From Melastoma dodecandrum (taxonomy: Eukaryota > Streptophyta > Magnoliopsida > Myrtales > Melastomataceae): a stretch of 64,000 bases of DNA. Numbering within the stretch: position 1 is the first letter of the stretch; each line of letters begins with the position of its first letter. The stretch covers positions 6,944,001 through 7,008,000 of the forward strand of contig JARUPY010000473.1 in NCBI GenBank assembly GCA_029817715.1, read 5' to 3'. The notes under the pieces are model-generated. The model saw only the letters and a list, made by a program, of their open reading frames with translations, was not told the DNA's origin and did not search any database. The position numbers and the translations under genes are program-made. Below are positions 10,060-20,579 of this stretch, in pieces.

Positions 10060-11270
10060 CATTGATGTATTCAAGTGCTTCATGGTCAGTGTGCAACACG
10101 AACTCTCGGGGCAGCAAGTAATGACTCCATGTCACGAGTACTCGAACAATGGCTAAGAACTCCTTGTTGTACGTCGACTAGTTGAGTTTGGCACCATTAA
10201 GCTTCTCACTGAAATATGCAATGGGTCTCTCTTCTTGCAATAAGACTCCTCCGATTCCAACTCTGATGCATCACATTCGACCTCAAACATCTTCGCGAAG
10301 TCAGTTAAGGGAAGACGGGTGTTTCGCTTAGACACTCTTTCAGTCGCTCGAAACTTGCTTGTGCGCCCGAAGACCACTCGAACTTGTCTCCCTTCAAACA
10401 TTCAGTGAGTGGGGTTGCCATCGAGTTGAAACCTCGAATGAACCTCCTATAGAACGACACTAAGCCATGAAAGCTTCGGACGTCGTGGAAAATCTTTAGC
10501 ATTTTCCAGTCTTTGATTGCTTCGATCTCGTCGACCTTGATTCCTTCAGCAGATACTAAAAACTAAGAAATATCACACTCGACTGAAAGAACTCACACTT
10601 CTTAAGATTTTCATACAGCTTCTCCTCCCGAAGTGTGCAGAACACAACTCGCAAATGGTCAACATACTCCTCGTTGTTTGGACTGTAGATATGGATGTCG
10701 TCGAAGTAGAAGACCACAAACTTCCCCATGAAGGGTCGCAAGACATGGGTCATCAGTCGCAGGAACGTACTGGGTGCGTTAGACAAACCAAAGGGCATCA
10801 CTAACCATTCGACAACCCATACTTAGTCTTGAAGGCTGTCGCCTTCTTTCATGCGAATCTGGTGGTTGCCACTTCGCAAATCCACTTTCGAAAACACCTG
10901 CTCCATGCAACTCATCCAACGTATCATCTAGTCGAGGAATAGGAAAACGATACTTCACCGTTATCTTGTTGATCGCTCAACTATCCATGCACATTCGTCA
11001 AGTGCCATCCTTCTTCGGCACCAATATGGTTGGGACTGAACAAGGGCTCAAACTCTCTCGAACCAAGCCCTTCTTGACTAACTCATCCACATGCCTCTAC
11101 AGCTCCTTAACTTCCTTTGGATTGCATCGGTAAGCCGGTCGATTGGGTAGGGACGCTCCTGGAACCAAGTCTATCTGGTGCTGAATGCTTCGTATAGGTG
11201 GTAGTTCGACTGGCAACTCCTTCGGAAATACATCCTTGAACTCTTCGAGTATGGATACAGCTTAGGGGTG
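10060..11270 (-). pseudogene. chromovirus C reverse transcriptase and RNase H, decayed
   Basis: Motifs readable across frames: [14 protein letters not shown] palm start, [14 protein letters not shown] (motif A), [17 protein letters not shown], and the active site [12 protein letters not shown] (YFDD intact) at about 10,685-10,720. Then RFIRGFNSMATPLTECLKGD (connection) and RNase H ([13 protein letters not shown] in a shifted frame). At least four breaks separate the blocks. Confidence 0.78.
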
Positions 11271-11954
11271 GTTCATCGATTGATCCTGGGTTGCTTCGAC
11301 AAGAACAAAAAAATAAGCCTTCTCACCTTCATGGATCGCTCGAACCAATTGGGCTCCTTTGAGAGGCTGATCGGTAGATCGATTTTGTGGTGCTATCACA
11401 TGCTAGGTGGTCAGGGGCATCAAGGTGACCTTGTTCTCGTCGATGCTGATGGAATATGTATTGCGATACCCGTCATGTTGTGCGCGTCAATCAAACTGCC
11501 ACAGTCTTCCTAGGAGCAAGTGGCACGCGCCCATTGGAATAATGTCGCAAATGACTTTATCCTTGTAGCTTTTCCCAATAGAAAATGGAACTCGCGCTCT
11601 CTGGGTAACTCGAACATCACTCTCCGTTTTGAGCCATTGTAGTCAATAGGGATGAGGATGAGTGTCGATAGGCAACTTCTTTTCGACCGTCGTCCTCGAC
11701 ACGGCGTTGGTGCAGCTACCACTATCTAGAATGACCAAATAAACTTTTCCTTAGACTGTGCACCTGGTGTGGAAAATATTTTCCCTTTGATTCTCCTCTT
11801 TAGCGGGTGTCACGCTTAAGGCCTTTCGGACGACCAACAACTCTCCTTCATCCGAGTACTCCTCGATCTCCTCTACATCCCAAATATGATCGATGTTCTC
11901 ATCGAACTCTTCTTCTCCATCGGATGACTCTCTAATGACAACGTTTCTTCTCAT
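11271..11954 (-). pseudogene. chromovirus C protease region, decayed
   Basis: The acidic linker after the zinc knuckle (EEEFDENIDHIWDVEEIEEY) leads to the retroviral-type aspartic protease motif DSGSCTN near 11,720. Frame changes follow (VPFSIGKSYKDKVICD, LLLGRLWQFD-like). The same layout is seen in element D at 14,826-15,536, where the motif reads VIVDSGSCTN. Confidence 0.75.
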
Positions 11955-12875
11955 TGGACACTCCAAAGCCATGTCTCATATTCCTTGGCACTTGAAATAT
12001 TGTCTAGCATTATCTCGCTCGTTCGACTTGTCTTCAGGTCTGGTAGTCGATGGTGGAGTTTTCCTCGTCGTCGTCGACGGTGGCTTTGCCTAAGAGCTAC
12101 TCCCTTTGTTGAAAGGCGGAGCCTTCACAAATGAACGGGTCCTCGATCTTCTCGCTTGCTACTCCCCTTGTGGGCAAGCGCTTTAAACATCGTCGAAGTT
12201 GAAAATACTGTTGAAGTTCGACTGCATCCGCGATCTGGGGTTTAAGTCCTCGAAGATACCTAGCAATGGTTTGCTCTTGGCTTCTTGGACATCCCAATGC
12301 AATAAGAGTCTCTCGAACTCCGTTGTGTACTCCGATACACTTGAAACTTGCTGAAGCGACTGCAAGTTGAGGTAAAGATATCGTCGATAATGCTCCGGCA
12401 GAAACCTCTTAGTCATAACCCTCTTCATTTTCGACCATGTTCGGATCTTATCACGTGATTCTCTTCGACGCTGGTGGTTGGTGTTCTCCCATAATAAGCT
12501 GGCGTACTTTTTCAATTTTAATGCAGCCAACTTAACCTTTCGTTCCTCGGGAACCTCTTCATTGTCGAAGATGCGCTCTATCGTGTGCATCCAGTCGATG
12601 AAGTCCTCGTGGTCCAAGTTTCCTTCGAACTCCGGAATCTGAACACTCATCGTCGCGGCTCTTCTCTCCTACTTATGATACTCCGGTGATGATCCTCGTT
12701 GAGACTCCTCACGCCATTGGTTCTCCTCACCATCGCTGTCTAATCGACTGTGGGAAGTCGATGCATGATGTGTTCGCAAGGACTGTAGTTGTTGTTGAAG
12801 ATCGGTGATCTGCTCCTCAAGTCGAGCAACTTGTGCTTCGTCTAAAGTCATATCGTGTTGGAATCTTCTGGCCAT
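11955..12875 (-). pseudogene. chromovirus C gag, decayed
   Basis: The start at 12,875 (MARRFQHDMTLDEAQVARLE) lies 13 nt inside the primer site and opens a coiled-coil-like segment. A stop at 12,669 follows. The capsid core is then open for 155 residues (12,650-12,183: IPEFEGNLDHEDFIDWMHTI, KLKKYASLLWEN, KRFLPEHYRR), followed by a frameshift (ARYLRGLKPQIADAVELQQY). The expected CCHC knuckle at about 11,955-11,997 reads Y-x2-C ... stop-D ... C, so the first Cys, a Gly and the His are lost. Confidence 0.8.
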
Positions 12876-12887
12876 TGACAACCATGC

Positions 12888-12899
12888 GCTCTGATACCA
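12888..12899 (-). other. primer binding site, initiator tRNA-Met (element C)
   Basis: The plus strand GCTCTGATACCA is the complement of TGGTATCAGAGC, a perfect 12-nt match to the classic plant initiator-Met primer site. It lies three bases inside the LTR. Confidence 0.88.
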
Positions 12900-12902
12900 A
12901 GA

Positions 12903-13655
12903 TGATACGGGGTCGATAAGAAATAGATGATTCCAATACCGAAAGGGAGGGGGCGTCACTAAAGGTGCAGAATTGAGTGAAGTGGGGTATAGACGAAAGG
13001 TTGTGTATAGGGGTGTGGCTGGAATTATGACAAAAAGAAGGGTTGAGATTCAACCTCCACGGATACAAAAACATTACCATGAAAGAAGAACTCGAATAAA
13101 CTCATTTGGCTGTGGATAAAGATACACCACCACGAACAAGATGAAGGCGAGGCACAACGCGGAGGATAGAAATACACCACCAACGGTTGATACGCTCAAA
13201 TCAATCTGCACTTAGAATCCACCAAATGAAGAACGAGGTTGAAGGAGAATCCATTCACTTTGGATAGAAAGACATAAGTATATTTCTGGGGTTGTAATGT
13301 AATTCAAAAAGTTGTTCAAAAGCTTATAAGGGCACCCATTATATTGGGATCACCAGAACAAGAACATAAATGCTAGTAAATAAGATGCATGCATGGCCAG
13401 ATTTATGGACGAACCATAAATGGCTTATTGGAAATGCTACAACAAAAATGCTAATGCGTGAATGGGAAAATGCATGAATGATATGGGAACTTGAGATGCA
13501 TTCAATGTGGAGTTGCATCTGCTTCGACGGCTCCTTACTTCGATGGCTCCTCACTTCGACGGATCCGTACTTCGACAGATCCTTGCTTCGACAGTTAGTC
13601 GATGATGAGCAAGCTGATAGCCCTAGTCGATGGTGCGTCAATAGTTGTTGTATCA
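12903..13655 (-). repeat. 5' LTR of chromovirus C (753 bp)
   Basis: The ends are TGATAC...GTATCA, a 6-bp inverted repeat with TG/CA termini. The left edge is set by the primer site and the right edge by resumption of element D's RNase H reading frame (YGKEF). Because the element points left, the right-hand part is U3. That part holds a 16-bp minisatellite. A weak TATA-like CTTATAAG lies near 13,323. Confidence 0.85.
13522..13594. repeat. 16-bp minisatellite in the LTR U3 of element C, about 4.5 copies
   Basis: Units start exactly every 16 bases at 13,522, 13,538, 13,554, 13,570 and 13,586 with consensus CTTCGACGGMTCCTTA-like. Units 1 to 4 differ at a few positions each. Position in U3 makes an enhancer-like role possible (inference). 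Confidence 0.9.
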
Positions 13656-14671
13656 AAACTCCTTACCGTAGGTCGAATAATTCAATCGAGATCTATTTAA
13701 CTTTTTGCTTAAGTATGAGACTGGTCGATCCTCTTGCAATAATACGCCTCCAATTCCTATTCCCGAGGCGTCACATTCGACTTCGAACACCTTCTTGAAG
13801 TTAGGGAGTGATAATATGGATACCTCGCACAAACGAGTCATGAGCAACTCGAAACTAGATTAAGCCGTAGGAGTCCACTCGAAGGATGTCTCCTTCAAAC
13901 ACTCGGTCATTGGGGGAGCAATCAAGCTGAAGTGCTTGGTAAATTTTCGATAGAACGACGCTAGGCCGTGAAAACTCCCGACGTCATGAGTTGCCTTGGG
14001 AGTTGGCCATCCTCGAACAACAGCAATCTTATTCTCATCCCCCTGGATACCTTTTCTCGAGATAATGTACCCCAGAAAGACAAGTTTAGAAATTGAGAAC
14101 TCACACTTCTTGTTGTTCCCGAATAGACGTTGTTCCCTCAACTTCTCGATGCCTAAGGTCGTAAATGTGTTCCTCCTCACTGCGGCTATATACAAGAATA
14201 TCATCAAAATAAACAACCAAGAATTAACCGACGAAAGGACGAAACACCTGGTTCATCAATCTCATGAAAGTACTCGGTGCATTCGAGAGTTCAAACGGCT
14301 TAACCTTCCATTCATACAACTCGAATTTGGTTTTGAACGCCGTCTTCCACTCGTCTCCTTCATTTGAATCTGGTGATAGCCACTTCGTAAGTCCACCTTC
14401 GAGAATATTGTCGACCCATGCAACTCTTCGAGCATATCATCAAGTCGATGAATGGGAAATCGATATTTAATGGTGATCTTATTGATTGTTTGATTGTCAA
14501 CACGCATTCGCCATGAGCCTTCCTTCTTGGCAACCAAGATGACAAGGATAGAACAAGGGCTGAGGCTCTCTCGAACAAAGTCTCGTTCAATGAGTTCATT
14601 GACCTGTCGTTGCAGCTCTCTCGCTTTGTCGGGATTACATTTTGATACGTAGGTTGATTGGGTATCGACAC
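13656..14671 (-). pseudogene. chromovirus D reverse transcriptase and start of RNase H
   Basis: Readable blocks are [14 protein letters not shown] palm entry, [40 protein letters not shown] (motif A), then in another frame VVYFDDILVYSRSE with an intact YFDD near 14,200. The thumb (KKCEFSISKLVFLGYII, GLASFYRKFTKHF) and RNase H ([20 protein letters not shown] ... [10 protein letters not shown]) follow. The sequence stops at YGKEF because element C begins there. Confidence 0.8.
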
Positions 14672-14825
14672 TCCGAGAATCAGGTCAATCTAATGTTGTA
14701 CGTCCCTCTATTTAACCTTTCATATATGACATTACTGAAATTTCTCAAGTCGTACGAGGCGAAAACCTCGTATACATTTATGGGGGGAGTCCTCCCAGCA
14801 TTTTCTCGAGAAACACGTCCTCAAA
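14672..14825 (-). other. chromovirus D RT-protease linker
   Basis: Short linker between protease and reverse transcriptase homology, with scattered family residues in shifted frames. No separate feature is recognised. Confidence 0.4.
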
Positions 14826-15536
14826 TTATTGTAAAAGAACTCGAGGAGGCATAGTTGAGGCCTGCTCTTTTTCTTCCTCCCAAATATCTCGAGTCAACTC
14901 AACGAGCATCGATATGACTTCTTGAGTTTGATCTCCTTGCGACAGTTTAGCTAGTGCCTGGGTGGTCAAGGGAATAAGGGTAATATTCTTCTGATCGAGA
15001 ATGATCGAATATGTATTCTTGTACCCATCATAAACTGCATGTCGATCATATTGCCACGACATTTCCAACAACAAGTGACATGTATCCATGAGTACCACAT
15101 CACAAGTCACCGTGTCTTTGTAGTTCTGACCAATACTCAATGACACCAACACCTGCTTAGTCACCCGAGATCACTCTCTTTGCTCAACCATTGAAGCTTG
15201 TATGGTCGATAATTTCAGCTTCTCGACCATAGTAGTAGAAGCTACATTGGTACAACTCCCACTATCGACAATCACGTGACACACCTTCCCCTGTACGGTG
15301 CATCTAATTTGAAATATCATCTTCCATTTGTCGACTTCATCAGGCACCACGTTTGCATTGAGGGCTTTTCGAATCACTAACAACTCACACTCATCAGGTT
15401 CCTCCACCACTTCTTCCTCGGCATCCCACATCAGTTCTCCTTCTTGATCAAACAGCTGATCATCATCCGAGAGATCCATAATAGTGACAGTTCGTCGATT
15501 TGGGCACTCAAAAGCTATAAACCCAATCCTTGACAT
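14826..15536 (-). pseudogene. chromovirus D protease region
   Basis: The acidic linker (DDDQLFDQEGELMWDAEEEV) and the protease motif VIVDSGSCTNVAS are open at 15,536-15,171. After a frame change, SIGQNYKDTVTCDVVLMDTC and LLLEMSWQYDRH complete the domain at 15,164-14,826. The catalytic DSG is intact. The end of the upstream zinc knuckle (FECPNRRTVTIM) is readable at the start. Confidence 0.78.
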
Positions 15537-15539
15537 TTA

Positions 15540-16438
15540 AAACACTTTCTCAAGACACTAGTGTTTGGGGTTGGCCAAACTTCAACTTTGGCCTTGTCCC
15601 TTTCATTACTCAAGATTGGAGTTCTCGAGGACGAACTCGAGATGGGTCTCGAGGACAAACTCCCTTTAATGAAAGGAGTATTCCTCATTGCAGGCTTTCC
15701 AAGCGTTCTCCTAGCTTGTTACTTCTCGACTTTATGGGCAAGGTTGCATACATCCGCAAAACTCCAATAAGGCTGCAACTCAATAGCATTCGTCACTTGG
15801 GTTTTCAGCCCTTTTATGTACCTACCAATGGTCTACTCAGGGGGCTCAGCTATATCACACTAGAGCATTAATTGCTCGAACTCTCGAGTGTACTCAGAAA
15901 CACTTGAAGGCTACTGAAGCGTGTTCAATCTTAAGAACACGTCTTGCCGATATCACTCGGGTGGAAACCTCTTCTTCATCTCTCTTTTGAATTTTGTCCT
16001 ACGAGCGAATCTTCTCCTTCCCTTCTCGATGATGTTGTTGATTTAAATTCTTCCACCATAAACTCACGTACTTTCGAAGTTAAAGGGCTGCCATCTTGAC
16101 TTCCTCAGGAATCTCTGCATAATCGAATACCCTCTCAATGGCATGAACCAATCAAGAAACTCCTTGGGATCTATCTTTCCCTCAAACTCGGAAATGTCCA
16201 TTCGCATATTAACTGGACGTACGGGCTGGCGTTCTGAAGTTTTTCTCCTTGGACTCTCTTCATACCGATTTTATCTCCCGAGACTCTCCTCGTTTCCATA
16301 ACCATCCACAAAAGGATTTTCATCCACTGGAGAATGTGGTTCAAGTGGCCTCCTTTCTCCGAGGAGTTGCTACACCTGACGGCATAACTCTTCCATCTCC
16401 TACTCTGAACGAGCCGAACGAGCTTCCTCAAACGTCAT
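15540..16438 (-). pseudogene. chromovirus D gag, heavily decayed
   Basis: A methionine at 16,438 (MTFEEARSARSE) starts the coiled-coil-like head. Later fragments in changing frames (LLGERRPLEPHSP, IERVFDYAEIPEEVKMAAL, SLWWKNLNQQHHREGKEK) match the capsid core seen in C and E. I cannot find a continuous frame longer than about 85 codons. Confidence 0.65.
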
Positions 16439-16476
16439 CCCACGTCAGAAACTATTCGTCATCACTTTAACCGTGC

Positions 16477-16488
16477 GCTCTGATACTA
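16477..16488 (-). other. primer binding site, degenerate initiator tRNA-Met (element D)
   Basis: Plus strand GCTCTGATACTA differs by one base from GCTCTGATACCA. It lies five bases inside the LTR. Confidence 0.75.
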
Positions 16489-16824
16489 ACTAATGTGCTA
16501 CCACCACGAAAACGAGAAAAACTACACCGACGGCAAAAAAACAGGACGAGCGGAAACGACGAAATAAACCAAATTAAATGAATGGGATATGACTCCGACA
16601 GCCACAGATACAACCAATGCACCATCGGGATTGTCACGAGTGAACGCCATACATTCGGATACAGAAACACTAATGATTATGGGGACGCTCGGATAAAATC
16701 TCGCCACGTTTGGAAATCCAGCAAATGGTAAGAGAAATTGCGCAAAGTTCAATGAGAACTTAACGGCTACCAAATTTAGGAAAGTTGTTCAAAAGGTTTT
16801 GTGTAACCCAAAACACAGAGGTCC

Positions 16825-16832
16825 TATTTATA
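16825..16832 (-). promoter_or_regulatory. TATA box of the element D LTR
   Basis: TATAAATA on the minus strand lies in the block shared with the solo LTR at 58 kb, where it reads TATATATAG. Position and conservation support a core promoter. Confidence 0.6.
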
Positions 16833-16957
16833 GAGTAGTTAATGTGAGCTAACCCTACCTCCTAATGTAGCAAAAAATAGAAAGATCGAAAGTAATTAAA
16901 GAGACTGGGCCAGTCGTCGGCTGGGCCTTCATTGAAACGAGTCCGGATTTGAAGGTA

Positions 16958-17085
16958 TCTCGAGTTCCCGGTCTCGAGTTTTCCTTCAGCGAGCTGACGC
17001 TTGATCTCGAGACAAACTCATGTCTTCTCGAGTGAACGAATCAACTCGACCACTTCAACAACGTGAAGGTACTCCCCGTCTCGAG
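16958..17085. repeat. five TCTCGAG motifs in the U3 of element D
   Basis: TCTCGAG occurs at 16,958, 16,972, 17,005, 17,026 and 17,079. CTCGAG is self-complementary. Spacing is irregular. The position corresponds to the U3 minisatellite of element C. Confidence 0.8.
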
Positions 17086-17167
17086 TGCTCCTCTCAACTT
17101 GATCCCAACTTGGCCTTGAACAATCCAACTCGCATCACGCTCCAGCATATTTGTCGCCGATATGACA

Positions 17168-17400
17168 AGGGTACAGAGGTTGCTTAGTGTCAAAATACGG
17201 CAGTACAACATCATGCGGCTACTTGAGCACTTCTCAAGTGGAAATAATCCGGTTGGTTTCCTGATGTGGGACTTGAATCATCACATTAATGAGAGTCATC
17301 GTTCTAGTCATGGGGCACCGGATTTCATTGCCAGTTCAGCCCATCAATGTCAAAAAAACGAGCGATTCTAGGACGACTTTGGTTACATTTGTAGAACAAG
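17168..17400 (+). pseudogene. FAR1/FRS-like Mutator transposase, fragment 1
   Basis: The reading YNIMRLLEHFSSGNNPVGF resembles the region just before the MULE domain of FAR1-related proteins (pattern MRYFE..ASNPAFFYA). A degraded stretch over the next 120 bp may be the WxDA...FGD-VxFDTTY segment in shifted frames. Fragment 2 resumes 10.5 kb downstream on the other side of the SIRE-type element. Alone this fragment is weak; with fragments 2 and 3 it is convincing. The FAR1 DNA-binding domain is not seen and would lie upstream of element D. Confidence 0.55.
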
Positions 17401-17413
17401 AAAAACAACCAGA

Positions 17414-18788
17414 TTGTGTATTGCTAATGTGCTATTTAAGCCTACAGAAGAATATGTCATCAGGTGTAGAAGCTGGTCTTTGTGATCTGTGCAATACGTA
17501 AAAGAGTTATGTAGAGAACTTCAAAGAGGGAATCGATCTAGCCATCAGAAATGGTGTTCTGAGGATGATCTACTATCGAGTCCACTAGCTTTGTTACAGA
17601 GATGAGCATCTGTGTCACAGTTGCTATAACTCTCTTTGCTGGAGTATTGACTACAGTTTACAGAATGGTATTTCTGTGAATGACGATTTCCTTATTGAAG
17701 ATTGTTTAATATGCGAGCACGTGAGATATTTTTCTCATACGTCCTTAAGTTAATTCTTATTGAATTAACTTTGGCATCACGTCTAGGTTCATTCCTTGGA
17801 CCTTGAGTTGTTTTGGAAATATTTATTTCCTTAACTAACGTGATTACATAATTATGGAATTTGGCTACAATCTAATCAAGTTGAAATCTCCCTTATATGG
17901 TGAGAATATTTTACGCTAGGAATGTTTTCATATTATGGAAACAAATCAATCCCAATGCCAAATTCGTATAAGGAAAAGTCCTGATTCTGCTGTCGCAGAA
18001 AACAGCTTCTGAGCAGAACACATTATCTCTTATTGGGTGATTAATCTGGTTTATTATTATCTGATATTACTAAGGATAATGTTTTGTGTTCTTGGAAGTT
18101 TTTCCACATGATCGTATCATGGAAAAAATGGCAAGTGGATCACCTAGCCCTTGGTGATTGATTGGGAAACTCCTTTCTAGGGATAAGCTTAAATGCAAGA
18201 GTGAAGCCACAGTTTAAACTTGTCGTTCTACCTGAGAGCTTACCAGAATCCACGAGCCTTCACCGTTGCAAAAGCTAAGAGCGTTCGTCGTGCTTTCACC
18301 GAGCGGATCACCTCTGAGAGAGAGTGTCTTCTGTAGCTGCAGATTGTTCGTGTTGTAGCAATTCTGTTTGTGCATGTTGTTAGTCACACAGGTTGTGTGC
18401 AAAGGTAGGTGGAAGCCGTTAAGCCACGTTTGCAGGTGGTAGCCGTCAAGCCACGGGCTCAGTGAGGAGCCGTAGTTAGACACGTTGTGTACGGGTTGAG
18501 TTAGTCACATTTCTGACAGAAGTGTCTATCCGTAAAGTCCCTTGTTCTAAACATAGTGAATACACCCTGATTAGGCTGAGCGTCGGGAGAGAGGACGTGT
18601 GCATTGCTTGCCAAACCACTATAAATCTTCGTCTCACTTCACATAAGATAACAAATCTTAGAACTGGGAATCTGTCCAGCAGATCCAGTCTTTTAATCTG
18701 ATAGAATCACGCTTCTATGATCGAAAAAGTGTCAAAACTCTTAAGGCACTAATGCATCCCCCCTTCTTAGTGCATTCATATACCAACA
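17414..18788 (+). repeat. 5' LTR of the SIRE-type element
   Basis: It aligns with 26,439-27,875 from tgtattgctaa to the terminus ATATACCAACA. The expected TGTTGATAT start is not seen. A TATAAAT motif at 18,620-18,626 is conserved in the right LTR (27,705). The right copy carries about 30 extra bp near the gttagtcac phrase (around 27,560). Confidence 0.85.
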
Positions 18789-18790
18789 CT

Positions 18791-18802
18791 TGGTATCAGA
18801 GC
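18791..18802 (+). other. primer binding site, initiator tRNA-Met (SIRE-type)
   Basis: TGGTATCAGAGC lies two bases after the LTR terminus CAACA and is a perfect 12-nt match to the initiator-Met primer. Confidence 0.92.
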
Positions 18803-18863
18803 AGGCTCAACGATAAAAGCTTAACCGCTTGTTGAGAGATCCAATAAGATGTGAATGGGATAC

Positions 18864-19956
18864 ATGCACGCTGCTGCACTCAACAGTAACAGTTCACCAT
18901 TATTTGATGGACAAAACTTCTGCAGCTGGATTGCATCCCGAGAACCGAAGTGTTTAGGGATCATCTGAAATGGTCATCTGCTTCATAGAGGACATGATCT
19001 GAAAATTGAGTATGGCAGCACAATTTCACTTTCTAATCAGGAAGCTGAAATCATCAAGTTGAATGCTATGGCTGTCAACTTTCTTCATTGTGCTCTATCT
19101 CCTATGGAGTACAACCGGATCTCTGGCTGTACCACAACAAAAGAGATTTGGGATCGACTTGTTCTAACCCATGAAGGGACGGATCAAGTTAAAGAAACAA
19201 GGATAAATCTGCTGGTTCAGCAGTATGAGGCTTTCAAAATGAAACCTGATGACTTATAAAAAAAAAATGAAACCTGATGAGTCTATCTCTGAAATGTATG
19301 ATAGACTGAATATAATCATCAACAGCTTTGCCCTTCTTGGGAAGAATTACACTAATGCTGAATTGGTGAAAATGGTCCTCAGGTCTTTGCCCATGAATTG
19401 GAAAGCTAAGAATATCGCAATTGAGGAAGCCAAAGATCTAACAACTCTTAGGCTGGATCAGCTTATAGGTTCTCTCCTCTCCTATGAGGAAGAAAAACGT
19501 TCATCTGTGCCTCAGACGACAAAAACTATTGCCTTTAAGGCACCAGCTTCTACTGGTAATAAATCAGATGATATAGAAGCAGAAACAAATGAGGAGCTCT
19601 CCATGCTCGTAAAGGGTTTGAACAAACTTCTTTACAAGAAACGCTTCAAACGAAGTGTTAAACCCAAGTCTTCTAACCTAGAAGATAAAAAGGGGCCAGT
19701 ATGTTACAAGTGTAAGAAACTAGGACACATGAGGAATGAATGTCCTCTGATGACTGAGAGGCAGAAGCCCTCTCGAAACAAAAGAAGAGCCTTATTGGCT
19801 TGGAGCGATGAGAAGGACGACGAATTTGAATCTGAGGAAGAGCAGAAGGCAAACCTTTTCTACATGGTTCGTTCCAAATCAGAATTTGATTCAGATGAAG
19901 AGGTAATCTCTACATCTATTCTAATTTATCTTCTAATGATCTTAAAGGATTTCTGA
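18864..19956 (+). pseudogene. SIRE-type gag
   Basis: The start at 18,864 (NSNSSPLFDGQNFCSW) fits the usual copia gag opening; stops follow within 40 codons. The body is readable from 19,059 (NAMAVNFLHCALSPMEYNRI, TTKEIWDRLVLTHEGTDQVK), stopped at 19,257 by a short duplication of aaaatgaaacctgatga. From 19,249 it is open for 235 residues (SISEMYDRLNIIINSFALLG, LIGSLLSYEEE) and includes the CCHC knuckle CYKCKKLGHMRNEC. The C-terminus is acidic. Confidence 0.82.
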
Positions 19957-20003
19957 CAGAAATCCTTGAAAGAGTAGAAGAGCTATCCTCAAAATATCGC
20001 TCG

Positions 20004-20570
20004 GTGAAAAAGCAGAACAAGGTTTTGCAGTCACAGCTCACTTCTCCGCACAGAGAAAAGATTTCCAAGGAAAAGGAAGTTGAGATCTTCTGCACAGAAG
20101 CATCTCCTCTTATTAGAGAACCTCATCCTGAGGTGTGGGACGAGCTACTTGTTCGTGACAAAGTGGTTTCTCCACTAAATGAGTCCAACATAGGTTTATT
20201 ACCTGAAAATCAGTCTCATAATTGTCACAAAAACAAATCTGAATGTTCAGATGATGTATGGTATATGACACAGAAAGCATGTTCTGTGATCAGTCCTAAA
20301 GTTGCGCAGAAACAGAAGTCTGGGATATCGTAGAAACCTGAGTCTATGAAACGTTATACTTCTGAACAGAAGCGTAAGAAATTTAGGATTAAAAACCCTG
20401 TCGGATTGACAGAAAAGGTTAAATCCTGTCACTACTGTGGCATGGTTGGACATATGATCGGACAATGTCAGATCAAGAAGTCTATAAGCATAACCAATGC
20501 GATTCTCTCTAGGAACAAGTCACAATCTTATGGAACCAGCTTAAAGTGGGTTCCTGTTGTAACTTAACTT
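20004..20570 (+). pseudogene. SIRE-type gag-pol linker with a second CCHC motif
   Basis: A charged, low-complexity linker carries a stop at 20,331 and then a second knuckle, CHYCGMVGHMIGQC, near 20,428. The spacing CX2CX4HX4C is intact. The stretch ends at SLKWVPVVT, the typical lead-in to the copia protease. Confidence 0.7.
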
Positions 20571-20579
20571 GTTCTTAAT

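Larger units (their letters stand above)
8859..13655 (-). mobile_element. Ty3/gypsy chromovirus C (CRM-like, tentative), interrupted by element A
   Basis: On the minus strand from the right: LTR (12,903-13,655), initiator tRNA-Met primer site, gag, protease, reverse transcriptase, RNase H and integrase, cut at 8859 by element A. The order with integrase last and the gag/integrase motifs ([39 protein letters not shown]) indicate a chromovirus. Assignment to the CRM clade is from memory of motif style only. C itself sits in the RNase H region of element D: D's protein resumes right after the LTR terminus GTATCA. The flanking 5 bp is aaact. All coding parts carry frameshifts or stops. Confidence 0.85.
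13656..17167 (-). mobile_element. Ty3/gypsy chromovirus D (same broad family as C and E), partial
   Basis: On the minus strand from the right: LTR, degenerate initiator-Met primer site, gag, protease, reverse transcriptase and the start of RNase H, cut at 13,656 by element C. The rest should lie left of the window. The right edge at about 17,167 (TATGACA) abuts the FAR1/FRS-like transposase fragment, so D probably inserted into or beside that gene. All coding blocks are frameshifted. Confidence 0.82.
16494..17167 (-). repeat. 5' LTR of chromovirus D (about 674 bp)
   Basis: The left edge TGTGCTACC follows the primer site. The right edge is placed at ...GATATGACA, where the transposase-like reading begins, with an uncertainty of several bases. 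Blocks are shared with a solo LTR at 58,097-58,740 (cggatacagaaa, attatg..gacgctc, gttcaaaaggtt, cacagaggtcctat), which confirms the LTR identity. Confidence 0.75.
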
